64,000 nucleotides of DNA from Halocatena marina (GCF_023276375.1 NZ_JALLPK010000003.1:62001-126000), one strand, 5' to 3'. Shown: positions 1-9,491, counted from the first letter of the stretch. The notes: generated from the letters alone by a model not told the origin. Program-made: numbers and translations.

Positions 1-80
1 CAATTCAGCGGGTGGGGATCTACGCCCTCAATGGAGAAAGTTTGGTACGTTCACTGAAAACGAATGGATAGGTTTGTGAG

Positions 81-308
81 GTGTTGGTGATGATTCACGA
101 TCGGAATCCGCTGTCTCATGAGCTCGTCACAGATGTATTTGAACAGGTGACACAACAAGTTAGCTTCGCTAAGAAGTGGGGTAAGAAATTCTTTGACTTT
201 CAAAATTATCTTGATCGTTACAAGACAGTCCGGCCGGAGTATCAGAACGCTAACCCACGTGCTCAAGAGACGTTCACAGACGGATTCGAAAAAAGCTGGG
301 TACTCTGA
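81..308 (+). other. Unrecognised ORF remnant
   Basis: An open frame of about 75 codons rich in Lys, Phe and Tyr, with no family I recognise. It is followed in the same frame by a stop and then by degenerate sequence leading into a transposase remnant. It is less acidic than the intact proteins of the window. It may be the tail of a decayed gene or chance open sequence. Confidence 0.2.
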
Positions 309-439
309 AAGACGGCAAGTACGCGGTCATTACAATCGAGCAGACACGAAAAGTGATGCAAGCGTATCTCATCCACGAATGATTTCTAAAAGCTGAGCGC
401 CCGACACCGGCAGCGTCGGGCGCATGGGATAGCGTCCAG

Positions 440-812
440 TTGCTTAGAGGACTGACAGCAGCGGGTGAAACGGTGTTTTTTCGACTGTGGGAGCAATTTC
501 ACGAGTAACGCTACAATCCATTTGCTACAGGCACTTCAGAAACTATTCGGTGAGAAGATTACCGTCGTACTGGATAATGCGCTGTACTTCACGGCGAACG
601 TCATGAAAGACTTCGTTGAGGACCCCCGGTTACATTGATCTACCTTCCACGGGGTTCACCGGAGCTGAACTCCGTCTAAGAGTGCTGGCGCCAGTTCATA
701 CAATTTCTTGGAAATCGCTCGTTTGCCTATATTTCTGATCTCAGAGGTACGATTTCAGTGGCGTTTGATGCTATCAATCCACCAGAACTGCACAGCTACT
801 TATGCTTCTAAG
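440..812 (+). pseudogene. IS630-family transposase, C-terminal remnant
   Basis: Joining frames gives the C-terminal catalytic part of an IS630-type DDE transposase: a segment reading VVLDNALYFTANVMKDF carries the second Asp region, followed by YLPRGSPELNSV, a stop, then ECWRQ and FLGNRSFAYISDLRG. The S-PELN-x-VE-x-CW block is the family hallmark around the last Glu. At least one frameshift (near 640) and one nonsense codon (at the VEECW site) break it, and the N-terminal half is not readable. It is a dead element; no terminal repeats were seen. Confidence 0.7.
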
Positions 813-879
813 TATGAGACCACGGCGCACCGCACTCAGGAGACACAACAGAGCTCATTCCGTCAGCAAGTGAGCGAAT

Positions 880-1190
880 AGGTACGAGAGATATTACAGA
901 CGTTTGACTGTGAGCCAGGTCAATCCAATAACGAAGGTACCGACGCCGGAAACCAACAGTGTTCGTTGGTATCCGAACACCGTTGCAGCCCCGACACTGA
1001 GCGGCGGGCCGATCGTCGTGCCGAGTCTGAGAACGCTCGTCCGGATGCTCATGATACTCCCGCGAAACTCGTCTGGTGCTCGTTCGTTGAGTGCAGTATC
1101 CGTAATCGGTTCTGCGAGGCCCTGACCAAGGTCGAATAGTAAGAGTGCGCCAGCGACAATATAGATAGAGTCCGCGATGGCGACGGCGGG
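880..1190 (-). pseudogene. Copied C-terminal end of an MFS transporter
   Basis: On the minus strand this segment encodes the last ~95 residues of a major facilitator protein, from the helix containing YIVAGALLLF through ERAPDEFRGSIMS to the stop. It is nearly identical in DNA to about 26490-26785, the 3' end of the intact plus-strand MFS gene. Similarity continues a few bases past the stop codon. The N-terminal three quarters are absent, and upstream on the same strand the sequence changes abruptly to a DapA-like remnant. This is a truncated, inverted duplicate about 25 kb from its source. Confidence 0.85.
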
Positions 1191-1199
1191 AGTCCCACG

Positions 1200-2032
1200 A
1201 ACCGGGGACAGGCGTCGAAGAAAGTGACATCCAGATGTGCATAAATCTCCTCCAGGCGGGCCTCGTCCTCGGCGGAAAGTCCCACCACCGGCCGCGGCCC
1301 GGACCGCCGTTGAGCCCTGCCAGTTTCAAGCCGCGCTTGATCACGGGAGCGTTGCTCCCCGCCGATAGGGTGCTCCCGGTGCCCGGCTCCTTGCGGAGGT
1401 CCTCCAACGACCGAAGGCGCGCTGGCATCCGCGGGCCTGGGCCCAGTCCCCGGCGTCGAGCGCGTCGAACAGGCCAGGGCCGCCTCCGGCAGGAAGTCTC
1501 CGATGCTGGTCGTGTAGCCGGTCGCCCCCTCGATGGGTAGGGAGAACTCGACAACGTTGTCGACAGTGAACTTCACAGAGACCTCCTCCTCGCGCTTGCT
1601 GAGGTGGACGAGTACGGAGCGGGGAACCGTCAGACCGCGCTTGTAGATGACGATCAGAAGGTCGATCTCGTCGCAGATCCGGTGTTAGTAGCCGGCCAGC
1701 CCCTGCTCGTGGTTGTAGGTGTGGTTTGGGTGCATGCTCTCAGTCTGTCCAAAACGACGACCTCGTAGGCCTCAGCCAGATCCTTGATCTCGGGGACGTT
1801 CCCGGCGGCGCCAGCGACGTCGGTAGCGTCGTCGGCCGTCGCCTCGACGTGAGTCTCAAAGATCGCTTTCCACTCGGCGTCGATCAGTGAGTAGTACTCG
1901 CCGGTGTACCGCAGGAGACGAGCAGATCCGTCCCCGCAGCCTCCAGCGCGGCGAGGTTCTCGTCCAGCGCGTCGTGATCGATCGCGTGTCGTCGGCGAAG
2001 GGGACGACGGTGGTGAACCCGATGGTTTAGAA
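1200..2032 (-). pseudogene. DapA / dihydrodipicolinate synthase-family remnant
   Basis: Minus-strand frames pieced together resemble a haloarchaeal lyase of the DapA (N-acetylneuraminate lyase/KDG aldolase) superfamily. Recognisable pieces are an N-terminal DALDENLAALEAAGTDLLV, a middle LPIEGATGYTTSIGDFLPEA, a RREPGT-like segment, NAPVIKRGLKLAGL and a C-terminal LSAEDEARLEEIYAHLDV. At least three frameshifts separate the pieces, so no functional enzyme is made. The segment is clearly more GC-rich than both flanks, suggesting import from a higher-GC haloarchaeon. Its 3' end is fused to the copied MFS tail near 1190-1215. Confidence 0.7.
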
Positions 2033-2978
2033 GTAAATGAGCAAGTGACTCCTGTCCATAACTCCTAAAAATCTACTTTTATTGGACTATTATATAGTCA
2101 TTTATGAATTGAGATTCTTTGAATTTCACTAGTGTGAGCAGCGTATGCTTGATAGCAGTGCTGATTTATGACCTGGTATCAGCTGAGACCGAATCGAGTA
2201 CAGGGGTTTTGAGATACCACTAATAACGGCGCTCCGTCAAAAGGAGCATGTGTCAGATTAGTTAACAAGACTGGCGGACACGCCCACTTTCTATCTAATA
2301 ATCTCATATCAGAGATACTAGTTGGATCAACTCAGTGCTCTTCGGAGCACCCAGTTTAACCCCGATTTAGCAGTGCCATATATTCTGTGACGATCGATAT
2401 TATTAGACTGAAACAATGATCGAACTGTTGGGATTACAAGCGTAGGTCTGTAATTCCAGTCCTACTTATTGAATCGGGTACACTCGGAACCGCGAATAAC
2501 AACAGTTCACTTGTTATGATGATTGGGTAGCGTATACCAGATTAGATCGCTAGTCCAAGTATACGGGACTTTTATAAGTGTCGAGTGGCCTGCTACATCT
2601 ACCATCATTTCCTAAGCTACTAAGCTAGAATCAGCACTCTGGCTCTGTTGTTACTCTCATCTATTGATATTCAATTGAGGGTTTCTACCATGCACTCACG
2701 ACCGATACAAAGAAAGAAATCGCTCTGCGAAATCGCACGATGACAAAAGGATTTCAACAAGGCCAGTATTCCAGAGTTCAAACAGTGAATTCACCAGCTA
2801 AGAACTCTCCCACTACACCGGGGAGACACGTATTGAATCCGTGAGTTGGCCGGAAAAGTGCCTCGTACCTTATCTCTAGTAGGGCGCGAGTTAGGGTCTC
2901 ATCACTGCTCTCCATTTCTAGATATCGGTTTGAAGCATCGTCGTCAACCATTTAAACGTCTGGACGACAGAGCATCAT
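2033..2978. other. AT-rich intergenic region
   Basis: Nearly 950 bases with no credible gene on either strand: short frames only, many stops and low GC. It contains one compact hairpin (2335-2350). I see no tRNA, CRISPR or insertion-sequence ends. Confidence 0.5.
2335..2350. repeat. Short hairpin with TTCG loop
   Basis: GTGCTC-TTCG-GAGCAC is a perfect 6-bp stem closed by a TTCG tetraloop, the most stable RNA tetraloop class. It lies in gene-free AT-rich DNA. It could be part of an unannotated RNA or a chance palindrome. Confidence 0.35.
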
Positions 2979-4106
2979 TCAGTCAATTATTTTCCCGAGT
3001 GCATCTACAACATGGTCAGCGTGGTTTTTATCGATGATTAGTGGAGGTAGAAGTCGTACGACAGTCCTGCCTGCAGGCAGTGCAAGGACACGATGATTTA
3101 TCGCCAGCTCCTGTAGGATACGGTTGGCTCCACGTTTAACCTCAACACCCACCATCAACCCCTCGCCGCGGATATCCCGGACTCGATCACCGAGTTCCGC
3201 CTCTAACTGCTTCTGCAGGTATGTTCCGATCTCGGCAGCATGGATGGGGAGGTTTTCATCGGTAATCGTCGATATTGTTGCTTCAGCTGCCACTGAGATA
3301 AGAGGGTTCCCGCTGAATGTCGACGCATGGTCGCCATATTCTTCTGCAATCCAGTCGCGACAAAGCGTTGCACCAATGGGCAATCCGTTTCCGAGTCCCT
3401 TTGCACTTGTGAGTATGTCTGGCACAACGTCTACACGCTCACAGGCCCAAAGTTTGCCTGTCCGACCCAACCCCGTTTGAACCTCATCCAGAATTAGCGC
3501 TGCTCCAGCTTCTGTGGTCGTCTCACGGATAGCCTTCATAAAATTGGGAGAGGCAGGGTTGATGCCTCCCTCGCCTTGGACGGGTTCGATTATGACAGCC
3601 GCTGTATTGCCATCAATTGCCGTCGTTATCGCGTCAACATCGCCATATTGGACGAACTCTACGTTCTCAAGAAGTGGCTCATAAGGATCTTTGTATTTGT
3701 CCTTCCACGTAGTGGAAAGCGCGCCCATTGTACGACCATGGAATCCCCCTACTGTGGTGATGATTTTCGTGTTACCGGTGGCTGCACGAGCAAACTTCAG
3801 TGCAGCCTCATTAGCCTCGGTTCCGGAATTACAGAGCCATACCTTCTCGATACCACCGGGCGCTACATGTCCCAGTGTTTCGTAGAGCTGACTCCGCACT
3901 GCAACGGGATACGAGCCTTGCACATAGGTCAGATCCAAAAGCTGTGTTGTGATGGCATCTGTAACTCTATCGTGGCCATGACCCAACGGGACACAGGCGT
4001 AGCTCGCACCCATATCGAGGTATTCGTCCCCGTTGTCATCGTAGAGATACGGACCATCCCCTTCAACGATCTCGATAGGTTTCTCAGAATACACGAATCC
4101 ACTCAT
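2979..4106 (-). CDS. argD: Acetylornithine/LysW-type class III aminotransferase
   Basis: A 375-residue PLP-dependent class III aminotransferase of the ArgD/LysJ family, which transaminates N-acetylornithine or LysW-bound glutamate/aminoadipate semialdehyde in arginine (or lysine) synthesis. Visible are the PLP-binding NSGTEANE (about 93-100), FHGRTMG (122-128), the LDEVQTGLGRTG block (206-217) with the cofactor Asp, and the Schiff-base Lys in TSAKGLGNG (K236). Length is normal for archaeal members and the frame is intact. Unlike the usual haloarchaeal argW-X-C-B-D-E arrangement it stands alone, so it could be a second copy; ArgD and LysJ cannot be separated by sequence here. A divergent small gene begins about 170 bases upstream. 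Confidence 0.85.
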   Translation of the reverse strand: MSGFVYSEKPIEIVEGDGPYLYDDNGDEYLDMGASYACVPLGHGHDRVTDAITTQLLDLTYVQGSYPVAVRSQLYETLGHVAPGGIEKVWLCNSGTEANEAALKFARAATGNTKIITTVGGFHGRTMGALSTTWKDKYKDPYEPLLENVEFVQYGDVDAITTAIDGNTAAVIIEPVQGEGGINPASPNFMKAIRETTTEAGAALILDEVQTGLGRTGKLWACERVDVVPDILTSAKGLGNGLPIGATLCRDWIAEEYGDHASTFSGNPLISVAAEATISTITDENLPIHAAEIGTYLQKQLEAELGDRVRDIRGEGLMVGVEVKRGANRILQELAINHRVLALPAGRTVVRLLPPLIIDKNHADHVVDALGKIID

Positions 4107-4274
4107 GGTCAGCTATCACAGATACTACTCTGAAACGTGCTGGGAAATATCTGTCCCACTCCGCTACAGCAGCAATTCTGACAGACCTCTATCGAACGGT
4201 CTAATTATTCCTTGTGTTGTCTTGACACACATCCGCTACGCTTATTGGTAACCCCTTCCAAGAATTAGACTCAT

Positions 4275-4454
4275 ATGGGTATGGGTAACTTCGATGAACG
4301 CGAGTTTGAACGCCGTGAGAAGAAACTCTCCGAAATTGAATTAGACTCCGAAGAGCAACCGACGGAATATCAGGGTCAAATAACGTTTGACACGGAGGAC
4401 ACTACGGAAGCGTTGCTCGATCGTCTAAAAGAGATGAAGTCCAAGGATGACTGA
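4275..4454 (+). CDS. Small acidic haloarchaeal protein (DUF5786-like)
   Basis: A 59-residue ORF starting MGMGNFDEREFERRE and ending LLDRLKEMKSKDD. The MG(x)GxFDE start, acidic middle and LLDRL tail match the pattern of the small conserved haloarchaeal DUF5786 family, whose function is unknown. It is soluble, strongly charged and has no Cys. Divergent from the aminotransferase, with a T/A-rich stretch upstream that could hold a promoter. The family assignment is from memory of the pattern. Confidence 0.65.
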   Translation: MGMGNFDEREFERREKKLSEIELDSEEQPTEYQGQITFDTEDTTEALLDRLKEMKSKDD

Positions 4455-4541
4455 TAAATGATCAAGAAATAAAACAATTGTCCCAACTCGAGTGGATTGA
4501 TACTGGGCTGGGGTTAAGTTCGATACAAGGTTAGTTGCCAT

Positions 4542-5522
4542 ATGGAATCCCTCCTGCTTGATTCAGAAGCAACACAATCAGTTCCGATAGAGGCAATAAA
4601 CGATGCCGTAGTAGAAGCATTCCAAGCCTACGAACGAGGGACTGTGGTTATGCCACCGAAGTCATATATCGATCTGCCCCAGTATAATGGTGATTCTCGG
4701 TCAATGCCTGCATATGCGGGGACTGATTCGTGAGAGGGTGCTGCAATTAAAGGGGTTAACGTCCATCCAGATAATCCATCAAACAATAACCTGCCAACGG
4801 TAATGGGGATAATTATCTACTCCGATCCAGAGACGCTTAGTCCGTTAACTATCATGGACGCCACCGTTCTTACTCGGAAACAGACTGTGGCAGCTGCGGC
4901 CGTCGCTACAGATCATCTCGCGGTTGACGATGTTCACAGTTTAGGCCTTATCGGTGCTGGAACGCAATCGTATGCACAATTTGAAGCTCTCATCCAAGTC
5001 CGGCCAATCAACAAGGTCATCGTGAATGATGTGGACGATGACGCGGTAGACACATTCATTGACACGTATCCTGATTTCGAGATTCAGGCCGGTACCGTTC
5101 ATGAAGCGGCCGCATGTGATATTGTCTCAACTGTTACCCCTGCTGAAGAACCAATTGTTCCGCTTAGCGCGGCCAATCCTCAAACACACATTAATTCGAT
5201 CGGTGCCGATGCCGAAGATAAACAGGAACTCAATACGAATATTCTCACTGGAGGGTGTGTTTTCGTCGATAGTTTTGACCAAGCAATTCACGCAGGTGAG
5301 ATCAACGTGCCGTGGGGTCGAGGAGATCTTGATGAAAATGATATCTACGCCGAGCTTGGTGAGTTAGTAAGTGCAACCGATGGGTTGGCAATACCACAAA
5401 ATGAACTGACGATATTCGACAGCACCGGTCTCGCGATTCAAGATGTCGCTGCCGCGCATATCGCATACGAATATGCAACCGGACTAAAGGATATCCCATC
5501 TACGATCTTATTCTCTAAATGA
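4542..5522 (+). pseudogene. Ornithine cyclodeaminase/alanine dehydrogenase family, one in-frame stop
   Basis: A full-length (~326 codon) member of the ornithine cyclodeaminase/mu-crystallin family, NAD-dependent enzymes acting on ornithine, alanine or similar amino acids. The N-terminal part (4542-4730) includes RSMPAYAGTDS. It is followed by one TGA at 4731-4733, then in the same frame VNVHPDNP, the substrate/cofactor segment IMDATVLTRKQTVAAAAVATDHL, the Rossmann GLIGAGTQS and a normal C-terminus. Only this stop breaks it. Neighbourhood with an ArgD-type aminotransferase suggests amino-acid metabolism. It could be a very young pseudogene, a sequencing error, or a restarted C-terminal fragment from the ATG at 4803. 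Confidence 0.8.
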
Positions 5523-5567
5523 TATCTTCTGCGCTGCTCACGTCGCGATTTACCGTGCGTTGGGATA

Positions 5568-6330
5568 TTATGGACCGTGGGTCACCCGTTCTTGTGAGAC
5601 TAATAGCCCCATAGATTTGTCGAACAGGCGCACCGCAGGATGTGTCATCCAGCCGGTATCCCTATCTCCTCCGTTACAGGTGAGATTCGGGAGTCCCTTC
5701 TGTCGGATGTTCTCAACTCCATTCACGTCAGCAATGGCGACCAATCCACAATCTTCGTAGACGTACAACCCACGCTCGATACGCTGGCTATCGTCCGTGA
5801 TCCCTCACGAGGTGCACGATTTTGACGTGTCATGTTCGCTCACGTGATCGACGCTGATGCTGTGTTCGGCAGCTTTGTATTCCACCATCTCGGTGAATCG
5901 GTCGAACGCCAACCCGTGCAAATCGAGGTTGCCGTGGTCGCCTCAATTAGTACCATCACTGAAACCAATCAGGTCGCCCACGGCGATCGTCCCAGCATTT
6001 CAGGTGGCACTTCGGCCACCACATCCTTCGAAACAGCGTGGAAGAAGTGGTGGCAGCGTTCGCGGCGTTTCCGGTCCAGCCGTTAGCCTCACGAGAATCG
6101 CTGTCTTCGCACGTCATTCGCACCTTCTGGAAGTAGTAATCGTCCTCCTTGAGTTAACCACCAGGATGCAGCAGGAGTCGTCACCGACTGCAACTGCCGG
6201 TAAATATAGATATCGGGTCGATATCCGCCACCCGGTGGATCGCCAACGTCTCGTCGATAATGCATATGTTTCACACGTGGATCGACATATGAACGGCAAA
6301 GCGGAAGATCGACTTGGAAACGACTGCGAT
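5568..6330 (-). pseudogene. TnpB (IS200/IS605-type OrfB) remnant
   Basis: The minus strand shows the conserved C-terminus of haloarchaeal TnpB, the RNA-guided nuclease of IS200/IS605 elements: FDRFTEMVEYKAAEHSISV, a decayed zinc-finger region (KSCTS then a stop where the second Cys should be), RIERGLYVYEDCG and ADVNGVENIRQKGLP, ending near 5568. Upstream (about 6000-6330) fragments such as RCHHFFHAVSKDVV occur in other frames. Several frameshifts and stops make it inactive. No tnpA or hairpin ends were recognised next to it. Confidence 0.75.
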
Positions 6331-6355
6331 TTTCTCAGATACCGACGGTGATCAT

Positions 6356-6887
6356 TTAGTGCCCGGGTTGGTCGGCTGGCGCTTCCATGCTCTTGATCCG
6401 GAGGATGAGGATGTTGTTGGTATCATCCTTGTCCTCGAGAACTCCGTTGATGACCAGTTTCGATAGCGGCGTCGGCCGACGTTAACTTCGTCGCCCTCGG
6501 AGAAGCTACGGATGGAACCCTGGAGGTGGATTTCTGCACGGCAGAGTTCGGGGTGGTGGACGCTTAAGAGGTCAATTTCCCCGACATTGGCGTTCTCGAC
6601 GGTTTCGCCGTCGTGGAAAAGTGGGACTGACGCCGGCTCTTTCATCTGTTCGACATCTAGCGCCTCGTAGGCATTCGCAGTGGGTTTGTATCCGCCCTTC
6701 GGCCCGGGACGCCCTCGACCAACTGGAGCACCTTGAGGCTCTGCATCTGGTTTCTAATTGTACCAGGGTTACGGTCGACTTCAGCGGCAATATCCTCGCC
6801 CTTGACGGCGTCCTCCGTCTCAGGATAGAGATTAATCAACGCCGTAAGAATAGTTTTCTGATTCGACGTAAGCTCGACCGACGACAT
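6356..6887 (-). pseudogene. Winged-helix regulator (Rrf2/MarR-like), twice frameshifted
   Basis: Starts [21 protein letters not shown] and continues with a winged-helix domain ([19 protein letters not shown]). The frame then shifts near 6690. Downstream frames give VPLFHDGETVENANVGEIDLLSVHHPELCRAEI, then a second shift near 6470 and a tail ending NILILRIKSMEAPADQPGH with stop at 6356. Joined, this makes a ~175-residue haloarchaeal DNA-binding protein whose C-terminal domain looks like an all-beta sensory or oligomerisation domain. The N-terminal domain is paralogous to the ORF at 8175. The two indels make it a pseudogene unless they are sequence errors. Confidence 0.7.
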
Positions 6888-7224
6888 ACGATAGCCTTGG
6901 GTGAGCAACCGATTAAAGGTGTATGAAAGAAGAACACCTCGAAAGCGATCTAGGCGGCGACAACCGAAAACGAATTTGTGGCTCTCGCTCCCCGATCACG
7001 TTATCGAAGGCGAGCACATCTTCAGAACCGGTGTCGAGACTTTATCGATTAAATCTCGCATCCAATTCTCTGCCAACGACCACTCCCTCGGAATACCCGG
7101 CAACCTCGCCGACGAAATCAAATTCGTGCGGGTGAAGGACTCAATGATGGCTTCCTGGTCAACGTCGATGTCTGCTTTCACCTTGTTACAATCATCTCCA
7201 TCCGTGTTCGGTTTAGCCGAGAAA
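6888..7224. other. Unassigned stretch between regulator and IS110 remnant
   Basis: Open frames exist on both strands, including a 61-codon minus-strand one (6996-7181) with an acidic N-terminus, but none matches a family I know. It may be the decayed 5' part of the IS110 element downstream. Confidence 0.3.
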
Positions 7225-7925
7225 TTGGGAGATAGTGCATCGTTGACGAGGTTAGTGGTGTAGACCAGTGGGAGGTGATCACCGAAGACGTGAAGCCACT
7301 GAGCGTGAAGGGACGAGAGTTCTTCTGGGAACTCTCGCTCCCGACGTCGTATGATGTGCTCTGTTGAATAGCGGTGCTAGTCGGGATGGTCGAAATTTGA
7401 GCCACCCTGTTGGCCGCTGACGCTAGTGATCTCGAAGTCGGTGTCGTCTTACTGTGGCTCATAAGCCGCTATTCAACAGAGCAGTATGATGAGTTGTTGG
7501 AGTCGTAACTCAACGTGGTAGAGACCTTGACCGAGAAAAATGGCAAAGCTCGAACTGCGATCGAGGAACGCACTGGGTTTTCTTCAGAGATCCAAGTGCT
7601 GATGACCATCCCATATGTCAGCTACTTCCCAGCGTTACTGATCTACGCGAAACTTGAAGAAGTCGATCGGTTCGACACTCACTGGGAGGTTGTGGGTTAT
7701 ATGAGACTGAATCCGACGATCCGCAAGTCGTCCGACTCGTGGATCAACGGAGGTGTCTCGAAACACGAATCTGGACGGGTTCGGTGGTCCAAGTTCAGAG
7801 TGCGTACACAGCGGTGTACAACAGTAAAAGCGAGTCTCTGATCTGGTTCTTCTACCGGTTGAATTAGTCGAATGAATTTGAAGAAGGTGATTGTCGCAAC
7901 GGCACAGAAACTACTCGACATTCAG
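7225..7925 (+). pseudogene. IS110-family transposase remnant, split by a MITE
   Basis: If the inserted element at 7358-7483 and one copy of its 8-bp target repeat are removed, the frame reads KGREFFWELSLPTSYDELLES, one stop, then LNVVETLTEKNGKARTAIEERTGFSSEIQVLMTIP. It continues with YFPALLIYAKLEEVDRFDTH and a SGRVRWSKF block, the C-terminal Transposase_20 domain of IS110-family enzymes. Frameshifts near 7790 and 7870 precede the end (KKVIVATAQKLL). The N-terminal DEDD catalytic half is not recognisable. It was probably dead or mobile before the MITE landed. Confidence 0.75.
7358..7483. mobile_element. 126-bp MITE with 18-bp inverted repeats and 8-bp target duplication
   Basis: Left end TGCTCTGTTGAATAGCGG (7358-7375) is the exact reverse complement of the right end CCGCTATTCAACAGAGCA (7466-7483). 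The element is flanked by perfect direct repeats GTATGATG at 7350-7357 and 7484-7491. It encodes no protein and interrupts an IS110-type transposase reading frame. These are the defining marks of a miniature inverted-repeat transposable element moved by a transposase that makes 8-bp duplications. The parent element is not in the window. Confidence 0.92.
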
Positions 7926-8174
7926 CCGCCGCTCACGCATTCAACAATTCCCTCGCAAGAGCGTAGCAGATTTTCCCATTGAGTCAGTAGATGCTCGAAT
8001 TCGGCGAGTCTCTTCGAAATGTCTTGGCTCGGCATCGCTGGATCGTCAGTCGAATCTTTCTTAGATCCACCATCCCTCGCTATTTATAGCGGGTCTGACT
8101 ATGTCGCAGATGTCATCGTGAACTTTTTCTGATTGAACCGACAGTATAAGAGCGCCGATCGCCAACATCTGCGT
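7926..8174. other. Intergenic region upstream of HTH gene
   Basis: No gene seen. An AT-rich patch around 8085-8095 (CTATTTATAG) is a candidate archaeal TATA region for the gene at 8175, although the distance is large. Confidence 0.3.
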
Positions 8175-8435
8175 ATGGCGTGGTTAGAGCTTTCCATGGC
8201 TCAAAAGAAAATCCTAACTGCACTGATACAATTGTATGAACAGGATAAAGGATATATAAAGAGTGAACTCATCGCTGAGAGCACCGGATTCGAATCTGAT
8301 AGCGTGCACTCGCAGATGCAGGAGCTCAAGAAGTTACAACTTGTCAAAGGTGTGATTGGACCGGTGGGTGCTTACAAGCCTACTGTTGGCGCATATGAAG
8401 TGTTGAACCGCGATGAATCGCAGAACACACCTTGA
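8175..8435 (+). CDS. Small winged-helix DNA-binding protein
   Basis: An 86-residue protein beginning MAWLELSMAQKKILTALIQL, with a winged-helix fold predicted from IKSELIAESTGFESDSVHSQMQELKKLQLV and a short tail ending VGAYEVLNRDESQNTP. It is paralogous to the N-terminal domain of the broken regulator at 6356-6887 but lacks its C-terminal domain, so it is either a genuine short regulator or a truncated copy. The ATG at 8175 is chosen over an upstream TTG at 8133 because alignment with the paralogue begins there. A T-rich run about 20 bases after the stop could terminate transcription. Confidence 0.65.
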   Translation: MAWLELSMAQKKILTALIQLYEQDKGYIKSELIAESTGFESDSVHSQMQELKKLQLVKGVIGPVGAYKPTVGAYEVLNRDESQNTP

Positions 8436-8454
8436 TTTCACTGGTTCATAGCCA

Positions 8455-8464
8455 TTTTTTATGT
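8455..8464 (+). terminator. T-rich terminator-like run
   Basis: ATTTTTTATG closely follows the stop of the small HTH gene. Oligo-T runs terminate archaeal transcription; no hairpin is needed. Confidence 0.35.
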
Positions 8465-8590
8465 TGTGAATCCACACATCAGGACAAGTCCACGGAGCTC
8501 ATCATATTGAGCTCGTACAAGCACTGTGTCGCCGAACGTGCTCTTGATTATCGAAATGACGGTTTTACAATCTATCGTTTTCGGTCGTGA

Positions 8591-8635
8591 GTTCCATCAA
8601 TCCGCGTGTTGTACGCGTGATTGATGGGCCGGAAC
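8591..8635. repeat. Long imperfect hairpin
   Basis: CCATCAATC (8594-8602) pairs with GATTGATGG (8619-8627), the inner CGCGT pairs with ACGCG, and the outer GTTCC pairs with GGAAC. A stem of this size in gene-free DNA between a regulator and an IS1595 remnant resembles the subterminal hairpins of IS200/IS605 elements, or it could be a structured RNA. It has no neighbouring TnpA. Confidence 0.5.
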
Positions 8636-8702
8636 TTCCGATGTTTGATTAAGAATCTCACAGTGTTTAGGGGAGATAGTGGGATCGCTTCTATGGCATA
8701 GA

Positions 8703-9240
8703 TTATTGGTGGGTTAGAGAGAGTTTCGAAGATGGGGTTGAGCGCTTCTTCTCCTGGTTTCGGAAAACCTCACAGAGGAGATAGAACGCTCGTAGATGCG
8801 TTGTGAATTTTTTGGAGTCGATACGATGCGGTGAGAGCCACCGTTGCGTCAGCGACGCGCGGGTCTCGAAGGTATTCATATAGGTATCTCTATAAACGTA
8901 CTCACCGTCGCCGTGGATGATATATTCATGGTTGAATGCGTCGTTCTCGTCTAGCGGTTCGTACGCTCGAAAACCGTCGGTATCGACAGTCAATAACTCC
9001 TACTGACCGACCGCCTGCAGGAGTCAAATCATCGATATGTCGACGGCTTTCATCGGGATCACGGACCGCTCACCGCCGCCGCGATTCGCGAGAATAAATA
9101 TGGGGAGTTTGTCCTCAGCGTACGTTTCACGTCCACGCGTCAACAGCCCACTTGAGCGCGATCAGCAGTCTCTCTCGCAGTCTTTGAGTCCGGCTTTCAC
9201 GTAGAGTTCGTCGATCCGTCGGCAGCACTTCCCTTTGGAA
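8703..9240 (-). pseudogene. IS1595-family (ISXO2-type) transposase remnant
   Basis: Minus-strand frames give DELYVKAGLKDCERDC, SSGLLTRGRETYAEDKLPIFI, then LLTVDTDGFRAYEPLDENDAFNHEYIIHGDGEYV, ASLTQRWLSPHR and a C-terminal YLRAFYLLCEVFR. These are in the order of the DDE domain of haloarchaeal IS1595 transposases; the DTDGF region holds a catalytic Asp. At least one stop and frameshift (near 9000-9030) split it, and the N-terminal zinc ribbon is not readable in the region to about 9480. Confidence 0.75.
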
Positions 9241-9491
9241 TTTGAATTATATGCAGCAAGTGCCAAACGACACTCCGGACGCTTCCCGCCGATCGGCGCG
9301 ACTACTACGACGAAGTGGAGGTCCAGAACCGGAACAGCGAGTAACTCGCCACGATTAGTTTCGTCGGCTGTGTGGTCGTGCCGGACGGCATCCCAGGGTC
9401 ACAAGTCGTGGATTGCACTTCATATCATTACGGTCGTAGTTGCGGTGGTCTGGCTATAGCTAGCGGCAAGGGTCGACGGGATTCTCTCTCG

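Noticed and set aside
904-1125. Plus-strand ORFs at 904-1125 and the matching minus-strand ORF at 26556-26771 as a conserved small protein family
   Set aside because: They are antisense shadows of the MFS C-terminus and its copy; their similarity comes from the duplicated DNA.
3576-4133. 185-codon plus-strand ORF opposite the aminotransferase
   Set aside because: It has a non-acidic, Cys/Ile-rich composition and no motif; the minus strand encodes a well-conserved enzyme.
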